Shown piece by piece: positions 5,921 through 11,740 of a DNA stretch of 11,740 nt. Each line of letters starts with the position of its first letter. The first letter of the stretch is position 1. The stretch is from Candidatus Omnitrophota bacterium. Its GTDB lineage: Bacteria; Omnitrophota; Gorgyraeia; Gygaellales; Profunditerraquicolaceae. The notes under the pieces are model-generated. The model had not been told where the DNA came from, searched no databases, and saw nothing but the letters and a program-made list of their open reading frames with translations. A program made the translations under genes and the position numbers. Location: NCBI GenBank assembly GCA_028719265.1, contig JAQUKF010000028.1, positions 1 through 11,740 on the forward strand, given 5' to 3'.

Positions 5921-7381
5921 TTATATCTGTACCTCCCCCTTCACGGCAGCCGCCTCCCACTTGCCGACCCCGTCCATAACATCTTTAAAGCAGAGTTTGG
6001 CCAACGGATCAAAATTACTCTCCATGATGCGGTTGATCCTTCCGGGCTTTGAGAAGAATTCGCGCATGCACCATGAACCAAGCCTGCCGAGATCCTCGGT
6101 GGTCAGATGATCGGTGGGGATTACCGGATGGAGAAAGTCCCAGGTGCTGAAATCGACTTTTTTAGGGTCGATCCAGTTCTTTTTCAGGGCAATCCTCCAC
6201 ATCGGGGAATTCGGCGCCGGGGTAACATAACCGATCCAAAGCACATCCGGGTCGGCCTGGTCGGCAAACTCGAACCTCTGCTTGACGATCTCCTCGGTGT
6301 CATAATCGAAACCCATCATGATGTCGGCGACGATCGCGATATCGTTCTTACGCAGGATTTCGATCGTCTTCTTGATCTGCTCAATGGTCGTACCCTTGGC
6401 TATTTTCTTTAATTCGGCTTGAGTGGTAACTTCTATCCCGAATACCCCCATGATCAGGCCGACCTCTTTCATCAAAGGCAATACGGCCTCGCAATTAACC
6501 CAATCCACCGCCCTGCCCAAAGAGAACCATTTTGTCGGAATATTCTTTTCCTTCTTGAGCTCGCAGAACCTCTTTACGCGCGCAGGATCTACGTTAAAGT
6601 TATCATCCTGTATGCCTACCACCTGCACCCCGTATTTCTTATGCAAAAGCTCCAGCTCCTCAATCACCCGTTCCGGGGATTTGGCGCGCCACTTCAGGAA
6701 ATCCGACGGGTGGCGCGGATCGAACTGATCCCATTCGTAACAGAATGTGCAAGCCGAAGGGCATCCGCGCGAAGTAACCATGTCCACGAACGGCTTCCAG
6801 TAAGTATGCCCCACGTATTTATCCATAGGGAATAAATCATAGGCCGGCAGGGGCAGCTTGTCCAAATCCGTCATCAACGGCTTATGCGGGCCCATAACTA
6901 TCTCTCCGTCTATGCGCGAGGTGACCCCGCCGATATCCTTCAGGTTCTTTTTCTTGTCTATAGCCTCAACCAGGTCGGCGAAAGATTCCTCTTCGCCCAT
7001 AACCACAAAATCCACCGCGGGATTCTCCTCCAGAGTGGGCACGGGCATAGCCGAATACCATAAACCACCCAGGATTATTTTCACCGAAGGAAGTTCCTTC
7101 TTGATCCTCTGGGAGGCCTCTTTGAAATGACGCAACACCCCGTAACCGCCATAACCGTGTATCTGTTCCCCCATTACCACTATATCGGGATTCTTGGCCT
7201 TGACCTGTTCGATCAGCTGGTCCATGGGGATTTCCAGGGCCCTCCCGTCTATTACGGAAACATCCGCGTATCCGCGCTCACGTATGTAAGCTGCCCAGTG
7301 GGCATACAGCTGATTTGGAGACCTGTGTATCCCATGAGTTGCCCAGGCTCCTACTTTAGGCATAACGAACAGAATTTTCAT
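5921..7381 (-). CDS. B12-binding-domain radical SAM protein (BchE-like)
   Basis: This 486-residue protein has two recognisable parts. Residues 1 to about 145 form a Rossmann-like cobalamin-binding-type domain (MKILFVMPKVGAWATHG, then KIILGGLWYSAMP near 101-113 and DFVVMGEEESF near 124-134). Residues from about 200 form the radical SAM barrel with SRGCPSACTFCYEW, giving the 4Fe-4S ligands Cys207, Cys211 and Cys214 in CxxxCxxC spacing. No DxHxxG lower-ligand motif is evident in the first domain, as in many proteins of this class. Relatives include methyltransferases and BchE, which builds a ring in an oxygen-independent way using water-derived oxygen. The ATG at 7381 has an AGGAGAG ribosome binding site. 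Lying between KS-beta and the ACP, it is the best candidate for redox tailoring or ring formation of the polyketide. Methyl transfer is the main alternative. The family call is firm; the reaction is inferred. Confidence 0.88.
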   Translation of the reverse strand: MKILFVMPKVGAWATHGIHRSPNQLYAHWAAYIRERGYADVSVIDGRALEIPMDQLIEQVKAKNPDIVVMGEQIHGYGGYGVLRHFKEASQRIKKELPSVKIILGGLWYSAMPVPTLEENPAVDFVVMGEEESFADLVEAIDKKKNLKDIGGVTSRIDGEIVMGPHKPLMTDLDKLPLPAYDLFPMDKYVGHTYWKPFVDMVTSRGCPSACTFCYEWDQFDPRHPSDFLKWRAKSPERVIEELELLHKKYGVQVVGIQDDNFNVDPARVKRFCELKKEKNIPTKWFSLGRAVDWVNCEAVLPLMKEVGLIMGVFGIEVTTQAELKKIAKGTTIEQIKKTIEILRKNDIAIVADIMMGFDYDTEEIVKQRFEFADQADPDVLWIGYVTPAPNSPMWRIALKKNWIDPKKVDFSTWDFLHPVIPTDHLTTEDLGRLGSWCMREFFSKPGRINRIMESNFDPLAKLCFKDVMDGVGKWEAAAVKGEVQI

Positions 7382-7446
7382 TTCTCTCTCCTATTTTAAT
7401 TCCCGTTGACAGTTCCGTATTTCCCCAACTAGACAGCTGCTAACTA

Positions 7447-8679
7447 TTACTTCTCTATAACCAGGGCCGAGTTGATCCCCCCCCGGCCGCGGGAGATAAT
7501 CAAAGCCCTATTTACCTTATATTCCTTTGCCTGGTCAACCACATAATTCAATCCTTTTACAACAGGCGCCTCCAGGTTCAATGTCGGCGGGATCAAACCA
7601 TGCTCCATAGACATAAGGGCAACTATCATGTCCAGCGCTCCGGATGCCCCCAGGAGATTGCCGAACATCGATTTCGGACAACTTGCCGGGATGTTTTTCA
7701 GCTTATCCCCGAAAACCGCCTCCAGCGCCCTGATCTCGGAATTATCCCAAATTTCCACCGCCGCACCGTCCAGGCTTATATAGTCTATATCCCCCGGGCC
7801 GAGCCTGGCTTCATCAAGGGCCATCTTGATCGCCCGCGCCAGCTCTTTTCCGTCGGAGGCTGGATTTATCCTGTCTACGCCGTCACAGGAAGTACCGTAT
7901 CCACTGATGTATCCCCATATATTGGCCCCTCTCTTCCTGGCCCTCTCTATTCCCTCCATCACCACAATACCGGCACCCTCCCCTATGACAAAACCGCTGC
8001 GCTGCCTGTCAAACGGCCGGTATGCGATTTCCGGGTTATCATTATTGGTAGACAATGAGCCGTATGTATTGCAACATAACAAGGCGTAAGGAGAAACCGG
8101 CGCCTCCATCCCCCCGGCCAGGATCATATTCAGCTTGTTCTTGGATAGAACCTTTCGGGCATATCCTAAAGCCATGAGTGAGCCCGCCCGGTCGGCAATC
8201 ACGGTTTTACTGAAACCCTTTATGCCGTAATAAATGGAGACCTGTCCTTGCGGTGCGGCGGGAAACCAGGCGCTTGCCATATAAGGAGAAACCCCCTGGC
8301 GTCCCTCTAAATACAGATCCCTCAATTCTGTTTCCGCATAAAGCCATCCGCCAATAGCATTGCCTAAAAATATACCTACGAGATTCGGGTCTTCGTTCTT
8401 GATATCTATGCCCGCATCCTGCAAAGCCAGCTCCGATGCGACCAGGGCCATATGCGAAAAGGCGTCGATCTTCTTCAACAGCCTTTCCGATATGTGGCTG
8501 TATTTTTCCAGGTCGTCAATCTGTCCGGCTATGTGCGATGGATATTTTGAAGAGTCGAAACGGGTAATCTTTTTGATAAATGAACGCCCGCTTTTGATAT
8601 TCGCCCAGAACTGGCGCTTACCGATACCCGACGGGCTGACCACCCCTATCCCTGTAATCGCTTTTTTTTCCACCCGCAT
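7447..8679 (-). CDS. Ketosynthase-like chain length factor (KS-beta), catalytic triad lost
   Basis: This protein of about 410 residues has the KAS II fold and is colinear with the preceding KS-alpha, but every catalytic residue is replaced. Numbered as in KS-alpha, Cys170 is Arg (ADRAGSLMALG), His310 is Asp (SLDGAAV) and His347 is Asn (KSMFGNLLGASGA), while Lys342 and the surrounding glycines are kept. A full-length, well-conserved frame with exactly the active site removed is typical of KS-beta or chain length factors, which pair with KS-alpha and set chain length. Actinobacterial KS-beta proteins usually carry Gln in place of Cys, so Arg is unusual. The start is uncertain. The frame can open at GTG 8697, ATG 8679 (chosen; MRVEKKAITGIG matches the family N-terminus) or GTG 8673. 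AGGAG at 8683-8687 lies 3 bases before 8679 and 9 before 8673. A run of eight A residues lies just inside the gene. Confidence 0.88.
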   Translation of the reverse strand: MRVEKKAITGIGVVSPSGIGKRQFWANIKSGRSFIKKITRFDSSKYPSHIAGQIDDLEKYSHISERLLKKIDAFSHMALVASELALQDAGIDIKNEDPNLVGIFLGNAIGGWLYAETELRDLYLEGRQGVSPYMASAWFPAAPQGQVSIYYGIKGFSKTVIADRAGSLMALGYARKVLSKNKLNMILAGGMEAPVSPYALLCCNTYGSLSTNNDNPEIAYRPFDRQRSGFVIGEGAGIVVMEGIERARKRGANIWGYISGYGTSCDGVDRINPASDGKELARAIKMALDEARLGPGDIDYISLDGAAVEIWDNSEIRALEAVFGDKLKNIPASCPKSMFGNLLGASGALDMIVALMSMEHGLIPPTLNLEAPVVKGLNYVVDQAKEYKVNRALIISRGRGGINSALVIEK

Positions 8680-8746
8680 CTTCTCCTTTTCATTCACTTA
8701 CAACCTAAGTGCTCCCCGTATTGGATATCCCGGAGGAGTTAGGATA
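8680..8746 (-). other. KS-alpha/KS-beta intergenic segment with ribosome binding site
   Basis: The 67-base gap between the ketosynthase genes contains the AGGAG ribosome binding site at 8683-8687 and an 8-base palindrome, GGATATCC, at about 8725-8732. There is no hairpin followed by a T run and no clear -35/-10 pair, so I read it as an internal spacer of one transcript. KS-alpha and KS-beta genes in classical clusters are usually translationally coupled, so a gap this long is mildly unusual. Confidence 0.5.
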
Positions 8747-10009
8747 TTAGCCGTTGAACCTTTTTAATACTAACGAAGAGTGTATCCCGGAAAACCCGCT
8801 GCTGGTCTTAAGAATCAAATTCACCTTCCTGGAAATCGCCTGGTTAGGGACATAATAAAGATCACACTGCGGATCTTTCTCCTCCTGGTTTATCGTTGGG
8901 GGAATAATATCCTTCTCGAATATCAGGCTGGCGATGGTCATTTCAATGGCGTTGGCCGCGGCCAAAGGATGACCGATCATTGACTTAAACGAACTGATAG
9001 GTAATTTATAAGCATGATCGCCAAAGATTGCTTTATAGGCATTGGTCTCAAAGATATCGTTCATCCTCGTGCTTGAGCCGTGGGCGTTGATATAATCTAT
9101 CTCTGCGGGCTTGACATCGGCATCTTTCAAGGCCAGGGAGATACAGGTTTCCATTGCCCGCCCGTCAGAAGGAAGATCTGTCATGTGAAAGGCGTTACAA
9201 CTTGTGCCAAACCCCAAGACCTCGCAATAAACCGGGGCGTTTCTCTTTAGGGCATGGTTCAATTCCTCCAGGATCAGGATACCCGCCCCCTCCCCCAACA
9301 CAAACCCGTCGCGCCTGTTGTCAAAAGGGCGCGAGGCCTTCTGCGGCTCGTCATTATGCACGGACAACACATTTACGACGTCAAAGGCGCCGAAGGTGAT
9401 CGGGGTAAGCGGGGCTTCCGCCGCCCCGCAGATCATAATATCCTGCTCCCCATCCTGGATGGACTCCAACCCGAAACCCAGGGAATCCGTTCCGGCGGTA
9501 CAGCCGGTGGAAATGGTATTACAGATCCCCTTTAGGCCGAAACGCGCGCTTAACTCTATCGAAGGGGTATTGAACATTGCCGCGTCATACAGATCGGGCC
9601 GGACAAGAGAAGGTTCAATTGGCTTCTTGCCGTCTTCGGTAACCAAGGCAAACTCTTCCTCCATATACTTGGTACCGCAGATGGCGTTTGCCAGGCACAC
9701 ACCGATCCTTTCGGGGTCCTCTTTGGAAAAATCCAGCCCGCTGTCTTCTGCCGCCATCTTGCCGGCAACAACCCCAAACTGCACGTAACGGTCCATACGC
9801 ATTGCTTCCTGATGGGTTAGGCCTGATTTGAACGGATCAAAATTCATCACCTGCGAAGCGATCTTGGTGTTAAAAACCGATACATCAAAACCCTCGACCC
9901 GGCGTACCCCGGAGACACCGCTTGAAAAACCATCCCAGGCATCGATCTTGCCTATGCCATTGGGAGAGATCACTCCTATTCCGGTAATAACTACTCTGCG
10001 TTTGGACAT
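8747..10009 (-). CDS. Beta-ketoacyl-ACP synthase, KS-alpha of a type II PKS-like pair (KAS II/FabF fold)
   Basis: This 420-residue protein is a full-length thiolase-fold condensing enzyme, opening with RRVVITGIGVISPNGIG. The complete catalytic set is present: nucleophile Cys170 in STGCTAGTDSLG, His310 in NAHGSST, and Lys342 and His347 in FKSMIGH. Such enzymes decarboxylate malonyl-ACP and condense the resulting carbanion with an acyl chain held on the Cys. The next gene is a colinear homologue lacking the triad, and the neighbourhood holds an ACP, an aromatase/cyclase and an exporter. I therefore read it as the KS-alpha half of a KS-alpha/KS-beta heterodimer extending a polyketide chain. The ATG at 10009 follows the previous stop by 3 bases, with a GGAG about 12 bases upstream. 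Housekeeping FabF would normally sit beside acpP and fabG and would not need an inactive partner. An aryl-polyene-type KS is an alternative, but no dehydratase is seen. Confidence 0.92.
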   Translation of the reverse strand: MSKRRVVITGIGVISPNGIGKIDAWDGFSSGVSGVRRVEGFDVSVFNTKIASQVMNFDPFKSGLTHQEAMRMDRYVQFGVVAGKMAAEDSGLDFSKEDPERIGVCLANAICGTKYMEEEFALVTEDGKKPIEPSLVRPDLYDAAMFNTPSIELSARFGLKGICNTISTGCTAGTDSLGFGLESIQDGEQDIMICGAAEAPLTPITFGAFDVVNVLSVHNDEPQKASRPFDNRRDGFVLGEGAGILILEELNHALKRNAPVYCEVLGFGTSCNAFHMTDLPSDGRAMETCISLALKDADVKPAEIDYINAHGSSTRMNDIFETNAYKAIFGDHAYKLPISSFKSMIGHPLAAANAIEMTIASLIFEKDIIPPTINQEEKDPQCDLYYVPNQAISRKVNLILKTSSGFSGIHSSLVLKRFNG

Positions 10010-10012
10010 AAC

Positions 10013-10618
10013 TTATTTATTCTCCTCTATCCTGGTAATCTTAAAAACGATATTTCCTCCGTCGGGGCAGGTAACGGTATCGATTGAATTAGGGTCTTGC
10101 ATAAAGAAGAACTTTGCCCCGAAGTTCAAGGCGAATAAAGCCGGAAATGCGGTATGAAAAGCTGCTCCGCAGAAACCCGGTATGCATTTTAACCCCTGGG
10201 TCCCCCATTTGTCCCCGACCTTATAACCAAAACTGCACCTGCCTTTTGTCTTCACTACCTCTACGATCATCTTCTTGGGGTTTGGCCCCTTGTGGTTTGG
10301 ATCGCGGGGCACGGTCTCAAGGTTGCCCTCTTTATCCAAGATCTCCGCCTTAAACTCAAGCTTCCCTCCGTCGGGGCAGGTAACCAAGAGTGAACGCTGG
10401 TTATCGCGGAAACCGAATTTTGCCCCGAAACTTAACGCGTATATCACCGGGAAAAGCGCGTGCGCCAGACCTAAACAGAAATGCTTGGGAGGATGGGTAA
10501 AATCTTCCAGATAGATAACATCCCCAGGCTTATATCCGTGATAACAATCTCCAAAAACCTGCGTAACGGTAAGTTTCAGCTTTGGGAAAGGTGTATTTAC
10601 CAAATGTCCTTCGCTCAT
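10013..10618 (-). CDS. Tandem-duplicated TIGR04076-like domain protein
   Basis: The 201-residue protein consists of two copies of an approximately 80-residue module that I recognise as TIGR04076-like, a family without assigned function. Copy 1 spans about residues 14-94 and copy 2 about 115-197. Matching elements are GDC/GRC at Cys25 and Cys128, YKPGD/YKVGD at 29-33 and 132-136, a Cys- and His-containing helix before a Phe-Pro at 56-57 and 158-159, ALSFGAKF/ALNFGAKF at 61-68 and 163-170, and TCPDGG at 80-85 and 183-188. The offset is a constant 102-103 residues. There is no signal peptide or membrane helix, so it is probably cytosolic. The conserved Cys and His pairs hint at metal binding or redox chemistry, but this is inference. 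It overlaps the upstream reductase by 4 bases and ends 3 bases before the KS-alpha start, so its product is probably needed with the synthase. Single-domain members are more usual. Confidence 0.75.
   Translation of the reverse strand: MSEGHLVNTPFPKLKLTVTQVFGDCYHGYKPGDVIYLEDFTHPPKHFCLGLAHALFPVIYALSFGAKFGFRDNQRSLLVTCPDGGKLEFKAEILDKEGNLETVPRDPNHKGPNPKKMIVEVVKTKGRCSFGYKVGDKWGTQGLKCIPGFCGAAFHTAFPALFALNFGAKFFFMQDPNSIDTVTCPDGGNIVFKITRIEENK
10056..10384 (-). repeat. 20-base in-frame direct repeat inside the duplicated gene
   Basis: The 20 bases at 10056-10075 are identical to those at 10365-10384. The copies lie 309 bases apart, exactly 103 codons, and both encode the VTCPDGG segment of the two protein modules. 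The shared reading frame shows that this is the DNA trace of the internal domain duplication, with the best-conserved loop still identical at nucleotide level, rather than a mobile repeat. Confidence 0.85.
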
Positions 10619-11628
10619 TTTAATTCAACCGCCTTTCCGGCCCTTTCCAATAACTCTGCCTTTTCATAAAACCTTTTGTTCTTTTCAACCTCGTGCACCA
10701 TCTTAACCAAAGTATCATTCAAAGGAGCGGATACCTTTGCCTGATCGGCCAGACGCACAAATTCGCCGTTGATGTAATCGATCTCGGAATTACGCCCGCG
10801 CATAATGCTCTGCAGGATCGAACCATAAAGAGGCTCTTTGCTTAAATTCCTCATGGTTTGCGAAAAGATCCCCGCAGCCTGCGCAGGCGGCAAAGAGGTT
10901 AATCTGGTAATATTCTCCACCGGGAAATTCGGCAGGGAAACCAATTCGATCCCGGCGGCATTAACAACTTCCAGGGCCTCTTTCCATATGGCGATGCTGA
11001 TGCGGCTTACCTCGTTATCACTGAATACCTCCTGCATACTCTTGCCCAATATCGCCGGCAGGCAATTGTTGGCATTGGCGAATATCTTTAAGAACTTCAT
11101 ACCGGTGATATTCTCGGTAATCACCACGGGGAAAACCTTATTCAGTATCCGGCTTAAATTTTCGAGGTCCCCTGGGGTTTTCCCCGGATATGCCCACCCG
11201 ATTATCCATGGGCCTTCAAAATTATGCACAAGCCTGCCTGGCTCCAGATAAGTCGAGCCGAACATCACAATGCTGGAAATTATCTTTTCTTTATCCAGAA
11301 ATTTGGCAGCTATATTATCGGCCTGCACTCCATTCTGGACGGTCAGGACCAGGGCATTATGGATAAGGCCTAGGTTATCCTTTATGGCCTCTTTGATATC
11401 CTGGGTTTTAGTTGCCAGAATAACCAGTTCAGGAAAATAATTGAGGTGTTCGGCAACCTTAATCTCCACTTTAAAGGTTCCGCGCACCCCGGAAATTTCC
11501 AGCCCATCCCTCTTGATTGCCTCTACCGAATCCGGATGCCCGGACAAAGATACATCCTGCCCCTCCAGCTTAAGGTAAGCTGCCAGGAGACAACCGATAG
11601 CCCCTGAACCGATAATACCTATGCGCAT
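10615..11628 (-). CDS. Ketopantoate reductase (PanE/ApbA) family NADPH-dependent oxidoreductase
   Basis: This 337-residue protein has the 2-dehydropantoate 2-reductase architecture. An N-terminal Rossmann fold carries GSGAIG at residues 7-12, and a C-terminal helical domain carries the family signature SEIDYING around residues 281-288. Residues aligning by eye with known active-site positions are present: Lys74 in ATKTQD, Asn99 in VQNG, Lys181 in the FLKIFAN segment and Glu282. Family members reduce ketopantoate to pantoate with NADPH in pantothenate/CoA synthesis, but many paralogues act on other 2-keto or beta-dicarbonyl substrates. It starts 2 bases after the previous stop, and its TGA overlaps the next ATG (ATGA), indicating translational coupling. 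It could supply pantoate for the phosphopantetheine arm of the ACP, or it could be a tailoring reductase. The family call is firm; the substrate is open. Confidence 0.85.
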   Translation of the reverse strand: MRIGIIGSGAIGCLLAAYLKLEGQDVSLSGHPDSVEAIKRDGLEISGVRGTFKVEIKVAEHLNYFPELVILATKTQDIKEAIKDNLGLIHNALVLTVQNGVQADNIAAKFLDKEKIISSIVMFGSTYLEPGRLVHNFEGPWIIGWAYPGKTPGDLENLSRILNKVFPVVITENITGMKFLKIFANANNCLPAILGKSMQEVFSDNEVSRISIAIWKEALEVVNAAGIELVSLPNFPVENITRLTSLPPAQAAGIFSQTMRNLSKEPLYGSILQSIMRGRNSEIDYINGEFVRLADQAKVSAPLNDTLVKMVHEVEKNKRFYEKAELLERAGKAVELK

Positions 11629-11630
11629 AA

Positions 11631-11740
11631 TTAACTTTGGCTTTTAGGAAAACCGTATTTTTTATAATCAAAACCGCTCTGTTCAAGGAGACGGACCATC
11701 ATGCTGTAAAAAGGCGAAGGCACATCGGAAAAAAACGCGG
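11631..11740 (-). CDS. 3' end of an unidentified protein-coding gene (partial)
   Basis: An open frame enters from the right edge on the minus strand and ends with TAA at 11631-11633, only 2 bases before the ATG of the next gene. The visible 35 or so C-terminal residues include SPFYSMMVRLLEQSGFDY and end in GFPKSQS. They look like a genuine soluble C-terminus, with an amphipathic helix rich in Leu, Met and Arg, but I do not recognise the family. The tight spacing suggests that it is co-transcribed with the reductase downstream and so belongs to the same operon. The 5' end and any catalytic motifs lie outside the window, so no function is proposed. Confidence 0.7.
   Translation of the reverse strand, partial: AFFSDVPSPFYSMMVRLLEQSGFDYKKYGFPKSQS

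Noticed and set aside
7447..8679. KS-beta as a decaying pseudogene
   Set aside because: The frame is intact over about 410 codons with conserved glycine loops and core motifs. Only the catalytic residues are replaced, which is the pattern of a functional chain length factor rather than random decay.
7447..10009. Fatty acid synthesis (fabF duplicated) or an aryl polyene/ladderane cluster
   Set aside because: A housekeeping locus would not pair FabF with a homologue stripped of its triad. No dehydratase (FabZ-like), thioesterase or glycosyl/acyltransferase typical of aryl polyene clusters is present, and the aromatase/cyclase points to an aromatic product. It cannot be fully excluded without a phylogeny.

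Overview
The window is a single head-to-tail block of about fifteen protein genes, all on the minus strand. It therefore reads from the right end (11740) to the left end (1). Gaps are at most 85 bases and several junctions overlap by 1 to 4 bases. I found no RNA gene, insertion sequence, CRISPR array or convincing intrinsic terminator. The promoter of this transcription unit probably lies beyond the right edge. Gene style (GTG starts, AAGGAGG-type ribosome binding sites, moderate GC), a cobalamin-type radical SAM enzyme and the lack of any oxygenase suggest a Gram-negative-like, probably anaerobic and perhaps uncultured bacterium (for example an Omnitrophota-like lineage). That taxonomic guess is weak.

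Layout in transcription order: the 3' end of an unidentified gene (11740-11631); a ketopantoate-reductase-family oxidoreductase (11628-10615); a protein made of two tandem TIGR04076-like domains (10618-10013); a catalytically complete ketosynthase, KS-alpha (10009-8747); a ketosynthase homologue lacking its whole catalytic triad, KS-beta or chain-length-factor-like (8679-7447); a B12-binding-type radical SAM protein (7381-5921); an acyl carrier protein (5845-5609); a PF04199 'cyclase family' metalloenzyme (5537-4737); a TcmN-type aromatase/cyclase of the SRPBCC fold (4727-4287); an MFS exporter (4290-3160); an SDR ketoreductase-like enzyme (3105-2329); a secreted beta-rich protein (2245-1637); a small helical protein (1623-1210); an ACMSD-type amidohydrolase (1210-299); and the 5' end of a CrcB/FluC fluoride channel (213-1).

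The core from about 10009 to 2329 has the parts list of a type II (dissociated) aromatic polyketide synthase: KS-alpha, KS-beta, ACP, aromatase/cyclase, second cyclase, ketoreductase and exporter. The classical actinobacterial clusters use flavin or cytochrome P450 oxygenases for tailoring. Here the only obvious redox tailoring candidate is a BchE-like radical SAM/cobalamin protein, which fits oxygen-free chemistry. A working model is that KS-alpha/KS-beta and the ACP build a poly-beta-ketone. The SDR may reduce one keto group, the TcmN-like protein and the PF04199 protein cyclise and aromatise the chain, and the radical SAM enzyme modifies the ring system. The amidohydrolase may decarboxylate or hydrolyse an intermediate, and the MFS protein exports the product. 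Malonyl transferase and phosphopantetheinyl transferase are not in the window and would come from elsewhere. The product cannot be predicted from the sequence.
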